Shown: positions 1 through 9,441, numbered from the stretch's first letter. The stretch is 64,000 nt of DNA from UJ101 sp965262705 (GCA_965262705.1 OZ253556.1:186001-250000); one strand, 5' to 3'. Program-made: numbers and translations. The notes: generated from the sequence alone by a model not told the origin.

Positions 1-1
1 A

Positions 2-142
2 ATTGAAAATAGAGAGGTTTTAGGTTTAGACGGCTGCGTAATAGCTATAGAAGAGGAATATACTCTTTTTACTGGACAAACTAAGCAAAAAAGAGTTTCA
101 AAGATCAAAGAAAATAATGCCGTTAAAGGGAACATTATTTAG
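2..142 (+). CDS. C-terminal end of an unrecognised protein (partial)
   Basis: An open frame enters from the left edge and runs 46 codons to a TAG stop. The visible residues (starting IENREVLGLDGCVIAIEEE, ending NNAVKGNII) have no motif that I recognise, and no function is proposed. The reading rests only on continuous coding-like sequence up to the edge, so it could be a chance frame. Confidence 0.4.
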   Translation: MENREVLGLDGCVIAIEEEYTLFTGQTKQKRVSKIKENNAVKGNII

Positions 143-256
143 TATATAGGAATATTTCGGAAGCATTTATTTTATGCCTTATTTACTATGATTAAAAAGA
201 TGAAAACTTTTCAAAGGTATATAAATATTTTTTTTACAGTAAAGAAATTTTGATAC

Positions 257-420
257 GAGACCGTTGCAGAACACATAAAAAAGTATGAAAAAGAAAGCAT
301 CTAACTTCAAACTGCTTCCTTCTCAAAAAATTAAAATCCTCACAACCAAAAGGTTGCTCGGGTATTTAATTTTTATCGGGCGTTGCATTTTTTTGTTAGC
401 TTGCTTTTTGCAACGGTCTC
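257..420 (+). mobile_element. Palindromic MITE-like element, copy 1
   Basis: A full-length copy (164 bp) of the dispersed element. The left end reads GAGACCGTTGCA and the right end TGCAACGGTCTC, perfect inverted repeats. The interior has AT-rich inverted arms around a CAACC-AAAA-GGTTG hairpin. The flanks are an exact 5-bp direct repeat, GATAC on both sides, which is strong evidence for transposition into the target. It lies upstream of the ABC permease gene. Confidence 0.9.
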
Positions 421-447
421 GATACATCAAGTGAAAAAAATATTTTT

Positions 448-485
448 GTCAAGTGATCATTTTCACTACGTCAAGTGATCATTTT
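448..485. repeat. Two-copy direct repeat GTCAAGTGATCATTTT
   Basis: The 16-bp word GTCAAGTGATCATTTT occurs at 448-463 and again at 470-485, 22 bp apart. It contains the palindrome TGATCA. It could be a regulator-binding pair upstream of the permease or simply a short tandem duplication. The rest of the gap between the first partial gene and 611 holds only the mobile element and AT-rich DNA. Confidence 0.5.
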
Positions 486-611
486 TTTAAACGAATGAGC
501 AATTTAATTTTTTGATAAGAAACTATTTTGAAGTCAAATGGTGTAAGCCACTCAAATTTATGTGTATCTTGTGCAAGGATTTTAATTTGTCTATTATCTA
601 TCTAATAAAAT

Positions 612-1685
612 TTGATTAAAAAAACATTATATTTAACCGGCCGTACGCTGCTTACACTTTGGGGGGTTGCTACAGTGATATTTTTTCTATTTTTTGTACT
701 CCCCGGCGACCCTGCACGCATGATGCTTGACCAAAGAGAAGACAGCACCCGCCTGAAAATTATTCGTCAGAAAATGGGCTTAGATCTACCTGTTTTTCTG
801 CAATATGCTTATTATCTAAATGACCTTGCCCCTATTTCTATCCATAATACCACCCAGCCTAATCGTATTGATTATTTCTCTGATAAAAAATACAACGCAT
901 TGGTATTATGTGAAACACATCATAAAAAAGTGGTATTGAAACTTCCCTATTTGAGGGAATCATTTGCACAGCAGGGCAAAAAGGTAAGTTCCATTTTAAA
1001 AGAAGTGCTTCCGAACACTATTTTGCTTGCTTGCTGCGCAATCTTTATCGCTTTCATTGCAGGTGTTGTGCTGGGGATACTTTCTGCCCTAAACAAAAAT
1101 AGTCGATTTGACCAGATAATAGCCGTTACTACATCCATAGGCATGAGTGTTCCCTCATTTTTTTCAGCGATTGTAATCGCCTGGATTTTTGGCTTTGTTT
1201 TAAAAAAATATACCGGGCTTAATATGACCGGGAGCCTTTATGAGGTGGATGATTTGGGTAATGGCGTTCACCTTACATTAAAAAATTTATTGCTACCTGC
1301 CATCACTTTGGGTATTCGCCCCTTAGCCGTTATTACTCAACTGATGCGCAATTCATTGCTTGAGGTATTAAATCAGGATTATATTCGAACGGCGAAAGCC
1401 AAAGGACTTTCAACTGCGGTAATTATAAAACGACACGCATTAAAAAATTCACTGAATCCTTTGATTACTGCACTTTCAGGATGGTTTGCCGGATTGCTTT
1501 CCGGTGCCGTTTTTGTAGAATACATTTTTGGGTGGAATGGTCTTGGAAAAACCCTTGTAGATGCGCTTAATAAATTAGATTTACCCGTTATTATGGGTGC
1601 GGTTTTAGTTATTGCTGCCATTTTTATTCTTATTAATTTAATGGTGGATGCAATCTACCGATGGTTAGACCCCCGCGTGCGATAA
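612..1685 (+). CDS. ABC transporter permease, dipeptide/oligopeptide (DppB/OppB) type
   Basis: Inner-membrane permease of a binding-protein-dependent ABC importer of the peptide/nickel class. The N-terminal membrane helix (about residues 8-30) is followed by the family signature PGDPAR. A large external loop runs to about residue 125, then five further hydrophobic segments. The cytoplasmic EAA-type loop, reading DYIRTAKAKGLS near residue 257, is where the ATPase would dock. At 357 residues it is slightly longer than DppB of proteobacteria because of the external loop. The start is a TTG, as no in-frame ATG occurs before about residue 37. No partner permease, ATPase or binding protein is adjacent, so the substrate is inferred from family only. 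Confidence 0.88.
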   Translation: MIKKTLYLTGRTLLTLWGVATVIFFLFFVLPGDPARMMLDQREDSTRLKIIRQKMGLDLPVFLQYAYYLNDLAPISIHNTTQPNRIDYFSDKKYNALVLCETHHKKVVLKLPYLRESFAQQGKKVSSILKEVLPNTILLACCAIFIAFIAGVVLGILSALNKNSRFDQIIAVTTSIGMSVPSFFSAIVIAWIFGFVLKKYTGLNMTGSLYEVDDLGNGVHLTLKNLLLPAITLGIRPLAVITQLMRNSLLEVLNQDYIRTAKAKGLSTAVIIKRHALKNSLNPLITALSGWFAGLLSGAVFVEYIFGWNGLGKTLVDALNKLDLPVIMGAVLVIAAIFILINLMVDAIYRWLDPRVR

Positions 1686-1752
1686 TTTCATCTATTATTT
1701 TCCTAAGTTCCAAGCAATATAGAATTAAAGTTCTCACTTTTAAGGAAATTGC

Positions 1753-1797
1753 GAGACCGTTGCAAAAAGCACGCTAACAAAAAAATGCAACGGTCTC
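1753..1797 (-). mobile_element. Short internal-deletion derivative of the palindromic element
   Basis: Only 45 bp long but bounded by both termini, GAGACCGTTGC and GCAACGGTCTC. The interior matches the right end of the full element read in reverse. It looks like a deletion derivative. Its flanks show no clear target duplication. Confidence 0.75.
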
Positions 1798-1875
1798 ATT
1801 TTATTAGTTTTGCTGACTTGCATTTATTAAAATATTTTTTGCAAATAGCTCAATAAAATAGTGAGTAAAAAATAA

Positions 1876-1883
1876 TATATTTG
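1876..1883 (+). promoter_or_regulatory. Bacteroidota -7 promoter box upstream of dnaX
   Basis: TATATTTG matches the TAnnTTTG -7 consensus of Bacteroidota housekeeping promoters and sits 22 bp before the dnaX ATG. No TTG is found at the ideal -33 distance, so only the -7 box is supported. Confidence 0.5.
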
Positions 1884-1905
1884 CCACTCAACAGTACCGG
1901 GTTTA

Positions 1906-3564
1906 ATGGAAAATTTTGTAGTTTCGGCAAGAAAGTATCGTCCGAAAGAGTTTTCAGAAGTTATTGGGCAAAAAGCGATTACAGATACATTAGTGCATTC
2001 TATTGCAAATAATCATTTGGCACAGGCACTATTGTTCTGTGGACCCAGGGGCGTAGGTAAAACAACTTGTGCCCGAATTTTAGCTCGAAAAATTAATGAG
2101 GAAATTCACTCGGATGAACAGGAAGATTTTGCCTTTAATATATTTGAGATAGATGCGGCTTCGAACAACTCAGTGGACGATATTAGAAGCCTTATAGAGC
2201 AAGTTCGTTTTGCTCCACAACGTGGAAAATATAAAGTTTATATTATTGACGAAGTTCATATGCTTTCTCAAGCTGCTTTTAATGCTTTTTTAAAGACGCT
2301 TGAAGAACCGCCTTCATACGCCGTTTTTATCCTTGCAACTACTGAAAAACATAAAATTATTTCTACCATTTTATCTCGTTGTCAGATATATGATTTTAAG
2401 CGAATTACCGTTGCGGATATAAAAAATCATTTAAAAACAATTTGTCAGGATCAAAAAATTGTTTTTGAAGATGATGCACTGCATTTAATAGCCCAAAAGG
2501 CAGATGGAGCGCTGCGGGATGCATTATCTATTTTTGATAGAGTTGTCTCTTTTTCCGAGAATGAATTAACGGCTGAAAAGGTAGCAGAAAATTTGAATAT
2601 GTTAGATTACGAGACCTATTTTACAATCGTTTCCTTAGCATTAGGAGGAGATATACAAGGTATTTTATTAGCTTATGACAGCGTTGTAAGCAAAGGGTTT
2701 GAAGGGCACTTGTTTATTTCGGGATTAGCGGTTCATTTCAGAGATTTGTTAGTTTCTAAAGAGGCTAAGACCATTTCATTACTTGAGGTAGGAGAATTAA
2801 CTCAAAGAAAATATCTTGAACAGGCACAAAAGACCTCCATTAACTTTTTGATGAACGCCTTGGAGATTTGTTATCAGGCAGAATTAGCGTATAAAGAAAG
2901 TAAGAATAAGCGACTGACCATTGAAATTTCTTTAATGCAGCTTGCCTCTTTAACCAAAGAAGTAAAGACATTTAAAAAAAAAATTAAAGTAACGGCTCCG
3001 CAAAGAAATAAGGTCCCTCTAAAAGAAAGTTCAAAAACGCAGCCACAAAAAGTAGTTATAGAAAATGAGTTAAAACCGCCCAAAAAAACGTCTAAAGATA
3101 AACCTCGCCGGCGTTCAGGTTTAAGCATAAAATCGGCAATGGAAAATAAAGAGGTTTCAACCGAAAAGAATCATGATAAAATAAATTTGCCAAAGAGTTT
3201 TTTTGAACAAGAAGATGTGATACGTTTATGGAAGGAATATTTAGAAACCTTAAAAAAATCAGCTGGTTTAGCTTCTTTCAATGCTTTAAGTCATGTAAAT
3301 ATTAGACTTGAGAAGCCTTTTACTTTGTGGTTTGAAGTTACCTCAAATGTGGCTTTGGAAGAATTTAATCAACAACGAAATATAATTGATCAGAAATTAA
3401 AGAAAGGACTGAATAATTACGAGATAAAACTAGAGACAAAAATTGTGGACTTAAAGGAGGGGGTCATTGCTTTATCTCCCAAAGAAAGATATGAATTCTT
3501 ATCAAAGAAAAATAAAAACTTAAATCGATTGATAAAAAATCTTGGATTAGGTATTTATGGATAA
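1906..3564 (+). CDS. dnaX: DNA polymerase III subunit gamma/tau
   Basis: Clamp-loader ATPase subunit of the replicative polymerase. The AAA+ module occupies about residues 1-220, with Walker A GPRGVGKTT, Walker B IIDEVHML, and the sensor region ATTEKHK with an arginine-containing LSRCQ. Domain III follows to about residue 360, then a lysine-rich linker and a tau-like C-terminal region. The four-cysteine zinc module seen in E. coli DnaX after Walker A is absent: ILARKINEE runs straight into acidic sequence and then FEIDAASNNSVDDIR. From memory this is normal in flavobacterial DnaX. The last codons overlap the start of the stress-protein gene by 8 bp, suggesting translational coupling. Confidence 0.96.
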   Translation: MENFVVSARKYRPKEFSEVIGQKAITDTLVHSIANNHLAQALLFCGPRGVGKTTCARILARKINEEIHSDEQEDFAFNIFEIDAASNNSVDDIRSLIEQVRFAPQRGKYKVYIIDEVHMLSQAAFNAFLKTLEEPPSYAVFILATTEKHKIISTILSRCQIYDFKRITVADIKNHLKTICQDQKIVFEDDALHLIAQKADGALRDALSIFDRVVSFSENELTAEKVAENLNMLDYETYFTIVSLALGGDIQGILLAYDSVVSKGFEGHLFISGLAVHFRDLLVSKEAKTISLLEVGELTQRKYLEQAQKTSINFLMNALEICYQAELAYKESKNKRLTIEISLMQLASLTKEVKTFKKKIKVTAPQRNKVPLKESSKTQPQKVVIENELKPPKKTSKDKPRRRSGLSIKSAMENKEVSTEKNHDKINLPKSFFEQEDVIRLWKEYLETLKKSAGLASFNALSHVNIRLEKPFTLWFEVTSNVALEEFNQQRNIIDQKLKKGLNNYEIKLETKIVDLKEGVIALSPKERYEFLSKKNKNLNRLIKNLGLGIYG

Positions 3565-4408
3565 TTCCTTTAATAGAATAGCAACGGCTATTGCCTTTTC
3601 TCCACGTTTAAAAGCCAATTTAAATGAATCCGTACGTATTGCTGAAAAATTAGGGGCAACGCTTATTTTGATACATGTTGGAAAAAAAGAACAGAAGAAA
3701 GAAAAACATATCCAGTATCTTTTAGCAAAGATTGGAATGAAAGAGCATCCAAAAATAGTTTGGAAAGAAGGCAAGCCTGTAGAAGTTATTACGGCAGTAA
3801 GCTGGCAATTGAAGATAGATTTAATCATTGCCGGTGCATTGATTAATGAAACCTTATATCGTTACTACGTAGGATCTATTGCGAGGAAATTAACCCGAAA
3901 AGTAAATTGTTCTTTACTGCTTTTGACTCAACATTCTGATAAAGAACGTTTTTTTAACAAAGTGGTAATTAATGGAATTGCTCATCCTAAGACGTCTTAT
4001 ACAATAAAGAGGGGAATAGAATTTGCAAAAAAGATTCAATCAAAGCAGGTACATATTGTGGAAGAAGTTGATCCGAAAGTAATAAAAATTGTAGCAAAGG
4101 ACAGCAAAAGCGTTAAAAAAGCTGATTATGTACGTGCTCGCATCCGAAAACGTGAAACCCTTCGTGTGCAGGAACTTTTGAGGGAAATTGATACTGAGAA
4201 TTTGGCCATTCAAAGTAAATGTATTTTTGGAAAATCAGGATACTCCATAGGGCATTATAGCCAAAATATTAAGGCTGATTTACTTGTTATGAATGACTTT
4301 GACAGGCGTTTTTCATTGATTGACCGCATTTTTATACATGATTTAGAATATATTTTATCTGACCTTCCTTGTGATCTACTTGTTATTAAAAAAGAATTAG
4401 AGTCATGA
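3557..4408 (+). CDS. Universal stress protein, tandem two-domain
   Basis: A cytoplasmic protein with two UspA-like halves, about residues 1-135 and 140-283. Each half has the alternating beta-alpha pattern; the first begins IATAIAFSP and ends CSLLLLTQ, and the second ends CDLLVIKK. The strict G-2x-G-9x-G(S/T) ATP-binding signature is not obvious, so it may not bind nucleotide. The ATG lies inside the last codons of dnaX, so the two are probably co-transcribed. The specific role is unknown; the family is linked to stress survival. Confidence 0.8.
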   Translation: MDNSFNRIATAIAFSPRLKANLNESVRIAEKLGATLILIHVGKKEQKKEKHIQYLLAKIGMKEHPKIVWKEGKPVEVITAVSWQLKIDLIIAGALINETLYRYYVGSIARKLTRKVNCSLLLLTQHSDKERFFNKVVINGIAHPKTSYTIKRGIEFAKKIQSKQVHIVEEVDPKVIKIVAKDSKSVKKADYVRARIRKRETLRVQELLREIDTENLAIQSKCIFGKSGYSIGHYSQNIKADLLVMNDFDRRFSLIDRIFIHDLEYILSDLPCDLLVIKKELES

Positions 4409-4458
4409 CTATATTATGTCTTTGTAATTAGTTTTTGATTAATGAGAAACAAGTATAT

Positions 4459-4507
4459 AGAGACCATTGCGCAAAGCACTCTATCAACTGCAAGTCAGCG
4501 TAAGCTA
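4459..4507. repeat. Degenerate mobile-element end with a nested micro-repeat
   Basis: AGAGACCATTGCGCAAAGCA resembles the end of the palindromic element and is followed by the dispersed micro-repeat CTGCAAGTCAGCGTAAGCTA. The rest of the element is missing. It lies between the stress-protein gene and the 3' end of the convergent symporter gene. Confidence 0.6.
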
Positions 4508-4552
4508 AATGCCTCAGATTACTCTGATGTTAGCTAAAGACCCTAATGAAAT

Positions 4553-5812
4553 TTAATGTGTTAGATTTTTTAGTTCTTTTGGATTATGTTTATGCTTAAA
4601 CATAATCCAAAAGGCAACCGCGATGACCAGCGCATAAATTGCAAAAATTTGCCATATATATTGCCAGTTTTTACTCCCGTCTTCAAAGATAAAATAGTTT
4701 TGAATGATGAACCCCGAAGCCATACTACCAAAGATAACGCCAAATCCGTTAGTCATCATCAAAAATAAACCTTGTGCACTTGAACGAATTTTAGTATCAG
4801 TAGAAACTTCAACGAATAATGAGCCGGAAATATTAAAAAAATCAAATGCCATTCCATAAATAACACACGAGAGAATAATCATCCAAAGCCCATTACCCGG
4901 ATTGCCAAAAGCAAACAAACCAAAGCGGAGAAACCATGCTAACATGCTCATAATCATTACTTTTTTGATCCCAAATTTTTTTAGAAAGAATGGAATCGTT
5001 AAAATAAAAAGAGTTTCGGATATTTGTGAAATAGAAATAATAAGAGTAGAATAGCGAACAACCAAAGAGTCTGCATATTCAGGCATTTTTTTAAAATCAT
5101 TTAAAAAAGTATCTCCATACATATTGGTTAATTGTAGTGCTGCACCAAGTAGCATGGAAAAAACAAAAAATATAAGCATCTTATAGTTTCTAAATAATTT
5201 AAAAGCATTAAACCCTAATACTTCAGTCCATTGAGTTTTATCAGTAGATATATTCCCTGAAGGAGGGCAAGCCGGTAAGGTAAAAGCATAAAAACCAAGT
5301 ATTAAAGAAACTGTTGCCGATATATAAAATTGAATTTCACTTGCTTTATTTCCCGTTAAATTGGTGGTCCACATGGCTGCAATAAACCCAATGGTTCCCC
5401 AGGCACGTATAGGGGGAAAAGATTTTATAATTTCTAAGTCATTTTTTTTCAGGATGTTGTAAGAGATAGATCTGGAAAGTGAAATGGTAGGCATATAACA
5501 AAGCATTGCACCGAGCATTACCCAAAAAAAGATGGAAGGACTTTCTATTTTTGGAAGATAACATACAAAAACTCCCCCAATAATATGTAGTATACCATAA
5601 AGTTTTTCGGCATTAAACCAACGATCAGCAATAATACCAATTAGTGCAGGCATAAAAAGAGAAGAAATACCTAAGGTAGCGAAGACAGTCCCAAGTTTAT
5701 CTCCTTCCCAATGTTTCGTAGAAAACCAATAAACCGCAATAGTTATCAACCATGCTCCCCAAATAAAAAATTGAAGAAAACTCATTACTATTAATCGTAG
5801 TTTTATGCTCAT
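4553..5812 (-). CDS. Nucleoside:H+ symporter family MFS transporter (NupG-like)
   Basis: A 419-residue membrane protein with about twelve hydrophobic segments and short loops. The N-terminus, with the family-like features FFIWGAWLITI and a loop containing ADRWFNAEK, resembles the NHS (NupG/XapB) branch of the major facilitator superfamily, which imports nucleosides with protons. A long polar central loop (about residues 185-205) separates the two six-helix halves. Substrate is inferred from family resemblance only. The gene converges with the stress-protein gene and appears monocistronic. Confidence 0.85.
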   Translation of the reverse strand: MSIKLRLIVMSFLQFFIWGAWLITIAVYWFSTKHWEGDKLGTVFATLGISSLFMPALIGIIADRWFNAEKLYGILHIIGGVFVCYLPKIESPSIFFWVMLGAMLCYMPTISLSRSISYNILKKNDLEIIKSFPPIRAWGTIGFIAAMWTTNLTGNKASEIQFYISATVSLILGFYAFTLPACPPSGNISTDKTQWTEVLGFNAFKLFRNYKMLIFFVFSMLLGAALQLTNMYGDTFLNDFKKMPEYADSLVVRYSTLIISISQISETLFILTIPFFLKKFGIKKVMIMSMLAWFLRFGLFAFGNPGNGLWMIILSCVIYGMAFDFFNISGSLFVEVSTDTKIRSSAQGLFLMMTNGFGVIFGSMASGFIIQNYFIFEDGSKNWQYIWQIFAIYALVIAVAFWIMFKHKHNPKELKNLTH

Positions 5813-5877
5813 CGTATTATTTTTTATATTAAAGCCCCTTAGTTTACATTGACTTAGCTAATGCTGCATTTCAATTC

Positions 5878-6037
5878 AGTTGCAAAATACGCAAAAAGGC
5901 ATAAAAATGAAAGCATTTAGCTTCAAACTGCTTTATTTTCAAAAAATTAAAATCCTCACAATCCAAAGATTGCTCCGGGGTTTAATTTTTATCGGGCTTT
6001 GCATTTTTTTGCTAAAGTGATTTTTGCAACGGTATCA
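5878..6037 (+). mobile_element. Palindromic element, degenerate copy
   Basis: The interior hairpin (CACAATCCAAAGATTGCTCC) and the right end TTTTTGCAACGGTATC are clear, but the left GAGACC terminus is lost. It lies in the gap between the symporter and the nuclease gene, which is otherwise featureless. Confidence 0.75.
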
Positions 6038-6076
6038 GAATGTTTTGTGCAAAGCCTTCAGTTACTCAATTAAGGG

Positions 6077-6649
6077 TCATAATCCAAAAGGATTATTCAA
6101 CACATCTCTAATCTTTGCTGCCCATTCATAATTTTCTTTTTGAATAGCCTGCTCTAACATCTCTTTTAATTCTTTTTTAGAATATTTATATAGATTGGTT
6201 TTATTATCTCCTTTAGAAATGCGTTTTTCATTGTTTTCTTCAAAATAAATTCCTGCATTTTCTATGATTTCAGCCGTGGTAAAAATAGGCACATTAAAAC
6301 GAACGGCTAATGCACACGCATCCGAAGTTCGACCATCTATAGCTGTTTTTGTCCCTTCTTTCTCCCAGATCAAATGAGCATGGAAAACTCCATCAATCAA
6401 TTTATAAATAATAATTTCAACTAACTCTATTTCAAAAGTATCAGCGAAAATTTTAAACAAATCATGAGTCAGTGGGCGAGAGAGTTGAGTGTCTTTTTCC
6501 ATTGAAATGGCAATAGATTGCGCCTCACTTCCACCGATAACAACAAGTATTTTTTTATTTGTTCGTTGTTCTTCAAGGATTAAGGCATACGATCCAGTCT
6601 GTGTTTGACTATATAATATTCCTTTAATATTTACTCGGATTAAATCCAC
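6077..6649 (-). CDS. Bifunctional nuclease domain (DUF151) protein with UvrB/UvrC-like tail
   Basis: 190 residues. About residues 1-135 match the bifunctional nuclease (BFN/DUF151) fold, with VIGGSEAQSIAI near the start and the typical DGRTSDACALAVR segment. The last 30 residues form a UVR-type helical hairpin with the pattern LEQAIQKENYEWAAKIRD. The BFN family has reported RNase/DNase activity in plants and is common in Bacteroidota; the biological role here is not known. The gene stands alone between two copies of the mobile element. Confidence 0.85.
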   Translation of the reverse strand: MDLIRVNIKGILYSQTQTGSYALILEEQRTNKKILVVIGGSEAQSIAISMEKDTQLSRPLTHDLFKIFADTFEIELVEIIIYKLIDGVFHAHLIWEKEGTKTAIDGRTSDACALAVRFNVPIFTTAEIIENAGIYFEENNEKRISKGDNKTNLYKYSKKELKEMLEQAIQKENYEWAAKIRDVLNNPFGL

Positions 6650-6769
6650 AATTTTATGACTATTTTTTTGACAATATAAAACTACAACTAATCAAATAAA
6701 CCAACAAATAAATTTAGGAGACTTTAGCTTGCGCTGACTTATAAAGGCTAAAGTACTTTTTTAAATATC

Positions 6770-6932
6770 AAGACCGTTGCAGAACACATAAAAAAGTATA
6801 AAAAAGAAAGCATTTAGCTTCAAAATGCTTTCTTCTCAAAAAATTAAAATCCTCACAACCCAAAGGTTGATCCGGTGTTTAATTTTTATCGGGCGTTGCA
6901 TTTTTTTGCTAAAGTGATTTTTGCAACGGTCT
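6770..6932 (+). mobile_element. Palindromic element, full-length copy
   Basis: 163 bp, from AAGACCGTTGCA to TGCAACGGTCTT. The flanks are TATCA on the left and TATCT on the right, a near-perfect 5-bp target duplication. It fills most of the gap between the nuclease gene and the PspC gene. Confidence 0.85.
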
Positions 6933-6994
6933 TATCTCGCTTTTTGCAAAGGTCTCAAAAATGCTTAATTTAGCATCGGACTACTTAAAGAATT

Positions 6995-7216
6995 ATGTTT
7001 GAAAAAATAAGGCGTTTTTTTGAGAGAAACGGATTTGAGGTCTGCGGGCGATTAGCAGATAAAATGGGAATTAAGCAAAGTTTGGTTCGTCTAAGTTTTA
7101 TTTATTTATCATTTGTAACTGCCGGGGTTACCTTACCGCTGTATTTGGTGCTGGCATTTTTTTTTAAGGTGAAAGACAGGTTATTTATCAAAAGAAAATC
7201 GGTTTTTGATTTATAA
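6995..7216 (+). CDS. PspC domain family small membrane protein
   Basis: 73 residues with the PspC-like arrangement: an N-terminal basic stretch with a V/CGRLADKMGI motif, then one strongly hydrophobic segment (about residues 33-60) and a basic tail. PspC proteins act at the inner membrane in envelope stress responses in other bacteria; here there are no psp partners. It converges with hisD, ending 9 bp before the hisD stop. Confidence 0.8.
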   Translation: MFEKIRRFFERNGFEVCGRLADKMGIKQSLVRLSFIYLSFVTAGVTLPLYLVLAFFFKVKDRLFIKRKSVFDL

Positions 7217-7225
7217 AGAGGTCTC

Positions 7226-8503
7226 TTAATTATTCAATCGTAAACTTACTGCATTTTTATGCGCTTGCAGTCCTTCGTTTTCTGCCATAATTTCAATTGT
7301 TTTTCCCAGATTTTTTATTCCTTCTGAAGTAATTTTTTGAAAAGTAATTTTCTTTATAAAACTACCTAAATTTACTCCGCTATGGGTTTTTGCAAAACCA
7401 TTGGTAGGAAGTGTGTGATTGGTTCCAGAGGCATAATCGCCGGCGCTTTCCGGAGTATAATTTCCAATAAAAACAGCCCCTGCATTTTGAATGTTTCGGA
7501 TAAAAAACGCTTCATCTTTTACTGCAATAATCAGATGTTCGGGAGCATATAAATTAATAAATGCCAGCGCCTCTTCCGGATTTTTTATCAGAAGTAATCT
7601 GGATTTTTCAATAGCTTGCGAGGCAATTTTTTTTCGGGTTAAAACAGTAATTTGTTTTTCTACCTCCTGTGCTATTTTCAACAATGTTCTTTCATTGTTA
7701 ACTACGGCAATCACTTGCGAATCTATGCCGTGTTCAGCCTGAGATAATAAATCGGAAGCGACGAATGCCGGATTACAACTTTCATCAGCTAATACTAATA
7801 ATTCTGAAGGTCCTGCCGGCATATCTATGGCTATTCCTTCATTCATTGCCATCTGTTTGGCTGCGGTAACGTATTGATTTCCCGGACCAAATATCTTACA
7901 CACCGGGGCAACAGTTTCTGTGCCAAAAGTCATCGCTGCAATAGCTTGTATCCCACCGACTTTAAAAATAAGATCAACCCCAATCGATTGAGCAGCATAT
8001 AGAATTGCCGGGTGAATATCCCCTTTTTTATCCGGAGGCGTACATAAAACAATTTGCTTACATCCGGCTATTTTGGCAGGAATTCCAAGCATCAGAACCG
8101 TAGAAAATAAAGGTGCTGACCCACCAGGGATGTAAATCCCTACAGATTCAATAGCCCGACTTTCCTGCCAGCAGGTTACTCCTGGGATGGTTTCTATTCT
8201 TTTTACCGGTAATTGCTGTGCACGATGAAAGCGTTCTATATTCTCACTTGCACGTAAAATAGCATTTTTCAATTCTTTTGATATCTTTGCATTACCGGCT
8301 CCCTGTTCTTCCGGGCTAAGCTTTAGCTGATCAATTTCAACTCCATCAAACTGCAGGGTATATTTTCGAAGTGCTGTATCTCCAAACTGTTTTACTTCTT
8401 CAAATACTTCAGTTACTAACGTATGTAAATCTGCTTTATTTTGTAATGGGCGCCTGGCAATTTTTTCCCAATCTTCTTTTTTGGGATAGTATATTTTTTG
8501 CAT
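7226..8503 (-). CDS. hisD: Histidinol dehydrogenase
   Basis: Catalyses the last two steps of histidine synthesis, oxidising L-histidinol to L-histidine with NAD+ and a zinc ion. 425 residues, the normal length. Diagnostic stretches are the NAD-binding SVGIYIPGG, KIFGPGNQYV, the zinc-site region DLLSQAEHG, and APEHL near residue 320. It starts 11 bp after hisG, so the two form an operon. The rest of the his operon that usually follows is not here: a convergent pspC gene follows instead, so hisC, hisB and the others must lie elsewhere or be missing. Confidence 0.97.
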   Translation of the reverse strand: MQKIYYPKKEDWEKIARRPLQNKADLHTLVTEVFEEVKQFGDTALRKYTLQFDGVEIDQLKLSPEEQGAGNAKISKELKNAILRASENIERFHRAQQLPVKRIETIPGVTCWQESRAIESVGIYIPGGSAPLFSTVLMLGIPAKIAGCKQIVLCTPPDKKGDIHPAILYAAQSIGVDLIFKVGGIQAIAAMTFGTETVAPVCKIFGPGNQYVTAAKQMAMNEGIAIDMPAGPSELLVLADESCNPAFVASDLLSQAEHGIDSQVIAVVNNERTLLKIAQEVEKQITVLTRKKIASQAIEKSRLLLIKNPEEALAFINLYAPEHLIIAVKDEAFFIRNIQNAGAVFIGNYTPESAGDYASGTNHTLPTNGFAKTHSGVNLGSFIKKITFQKITSEGIKNLGKTIEIMAENEGLQAHKNAVSLRLNN

Positions 8504-8514
8504 TGTTTTTATTT

Positions 8515-9372
8515 TTAGCGAATCATTTTTTCAATAGGAAGAATCAAAATATCTTTGGCGCCAGCGCTTTTTAATTCATCTATGACCTCCCAAAACTGAT
8601 CTTTTGCAATAACCGAATGCACAGAACTCCAGCCTTTTTTGGCTAATGATAAAATAGTAGGACTTTCTAAAACCGGCAGCTTAGAAATAATGAGTTCAAT
8701 TTTATTATTCGGGGCATTCATCAATATGTATTGAGATTGTCTCCCTCTTAAAACGGCAAGAATCCTAAATAATAATCGATCTAATAGAGGTTCTTTTTCA
8801 ACAGGAAGTTTTTCGGTTTTTGCCAAGCAGGCTTCGGATTCTAATAAGGGATAAACTTCTTTTAAATTGTTTTTAAATAAGGTATTTCCCGAGCTGACCA
8901 AATCGCAAATGCCATCAGCTAATCCAATGTTTGGAGCGATCTCTACCGAACCTGAAATTTGATGAATAGCTGCCTGTATATGGCGGGTTTTTAAAAAGCG
9001 ACTTAGCGTATGCACATAAGAGGTAGCAATACTTTTACCTTGAAAATAAGATAACCCCTCATAATCAACCTCTTTGGGGACAACCAATGATAAGCGACAG
9101 TGAGAAAAATTAAGTTTCTGTATTATTTCAACTTTCTTATTCTTTTCTATCAATAGGTTTTCTCCCAGGATAGCCAAGTCAACAATATTGTCTTCAAGGT
9201 ATTGTGGAATATCCGAATTACGTAAATAAAACACCTCTAAAGGAAAATTTTTAGCGAGCGCTTTCAATTGATTTTTTTCATTATCCACTGAAATACCGCA
9301 GTCTTTTAATAATTTAATCGACCCTTCTAACAAGCGCCCTGATTTTTGAACGGCTAATTTTAACTTTTTCAT
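8515..9372 (-). CDS. hisG: ATP phosphoribosyltransferase, long form
   Basis: First enzyme of histidine synthesis, condensing ATP with PRPP. At 285 residues it is the long form: a periplasmic-binding-protein-like catalytic domain (about 1-215) and a C-terminal ACT-like regulatory domain (about 215-285) for histidine feedback, so it does not need HisZ. The PRPP loop region reads ADGICDLVSSGNTL. It is the first gene of a hisG-hisD pair. Upstream is a repeat-rich gap with no convincing promoter box. Confidence 0.96.
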   Translation of the reverse strand: MKKLKLAVQKSGRLLEGSIKLLKDCGISVDNEKNQLKALAKNFPLEVFYLRNSDIPQYLEDNIVDLAILGENLLIEKNKKVEIIQKLNFSHCRLSLVVPKEVDYEGLSYFQGKSIATSYVHTLSRFLKTRHIQAAIHQISGSVEIAPNIGLADGICDLVSSGNTLFKNNLKEVYPLLESEACLAKTEKLPVEKEPLLDRLLFRILAVLRGRQSQYILMNAPNNKIELIISKLPVLESPTILSLAKKGWSSVHSVIAKDQFWEVIDELKSAGAKDILILPIEKMIR

Positions 9373-9441
9373 ATCCGTTTTTACTCAGATTTACTTTATT
9401 TTTTCAATATTAATATTTTTAAATTTGAAAAGATTTTTGCA

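Noticed and set aside
448..485. A phage or integrase attachment site at the GTCAAGTGATCATTTT pair
   Set aside because: Only two copies 22 bp apart, with no integrase or phage gene nearby.
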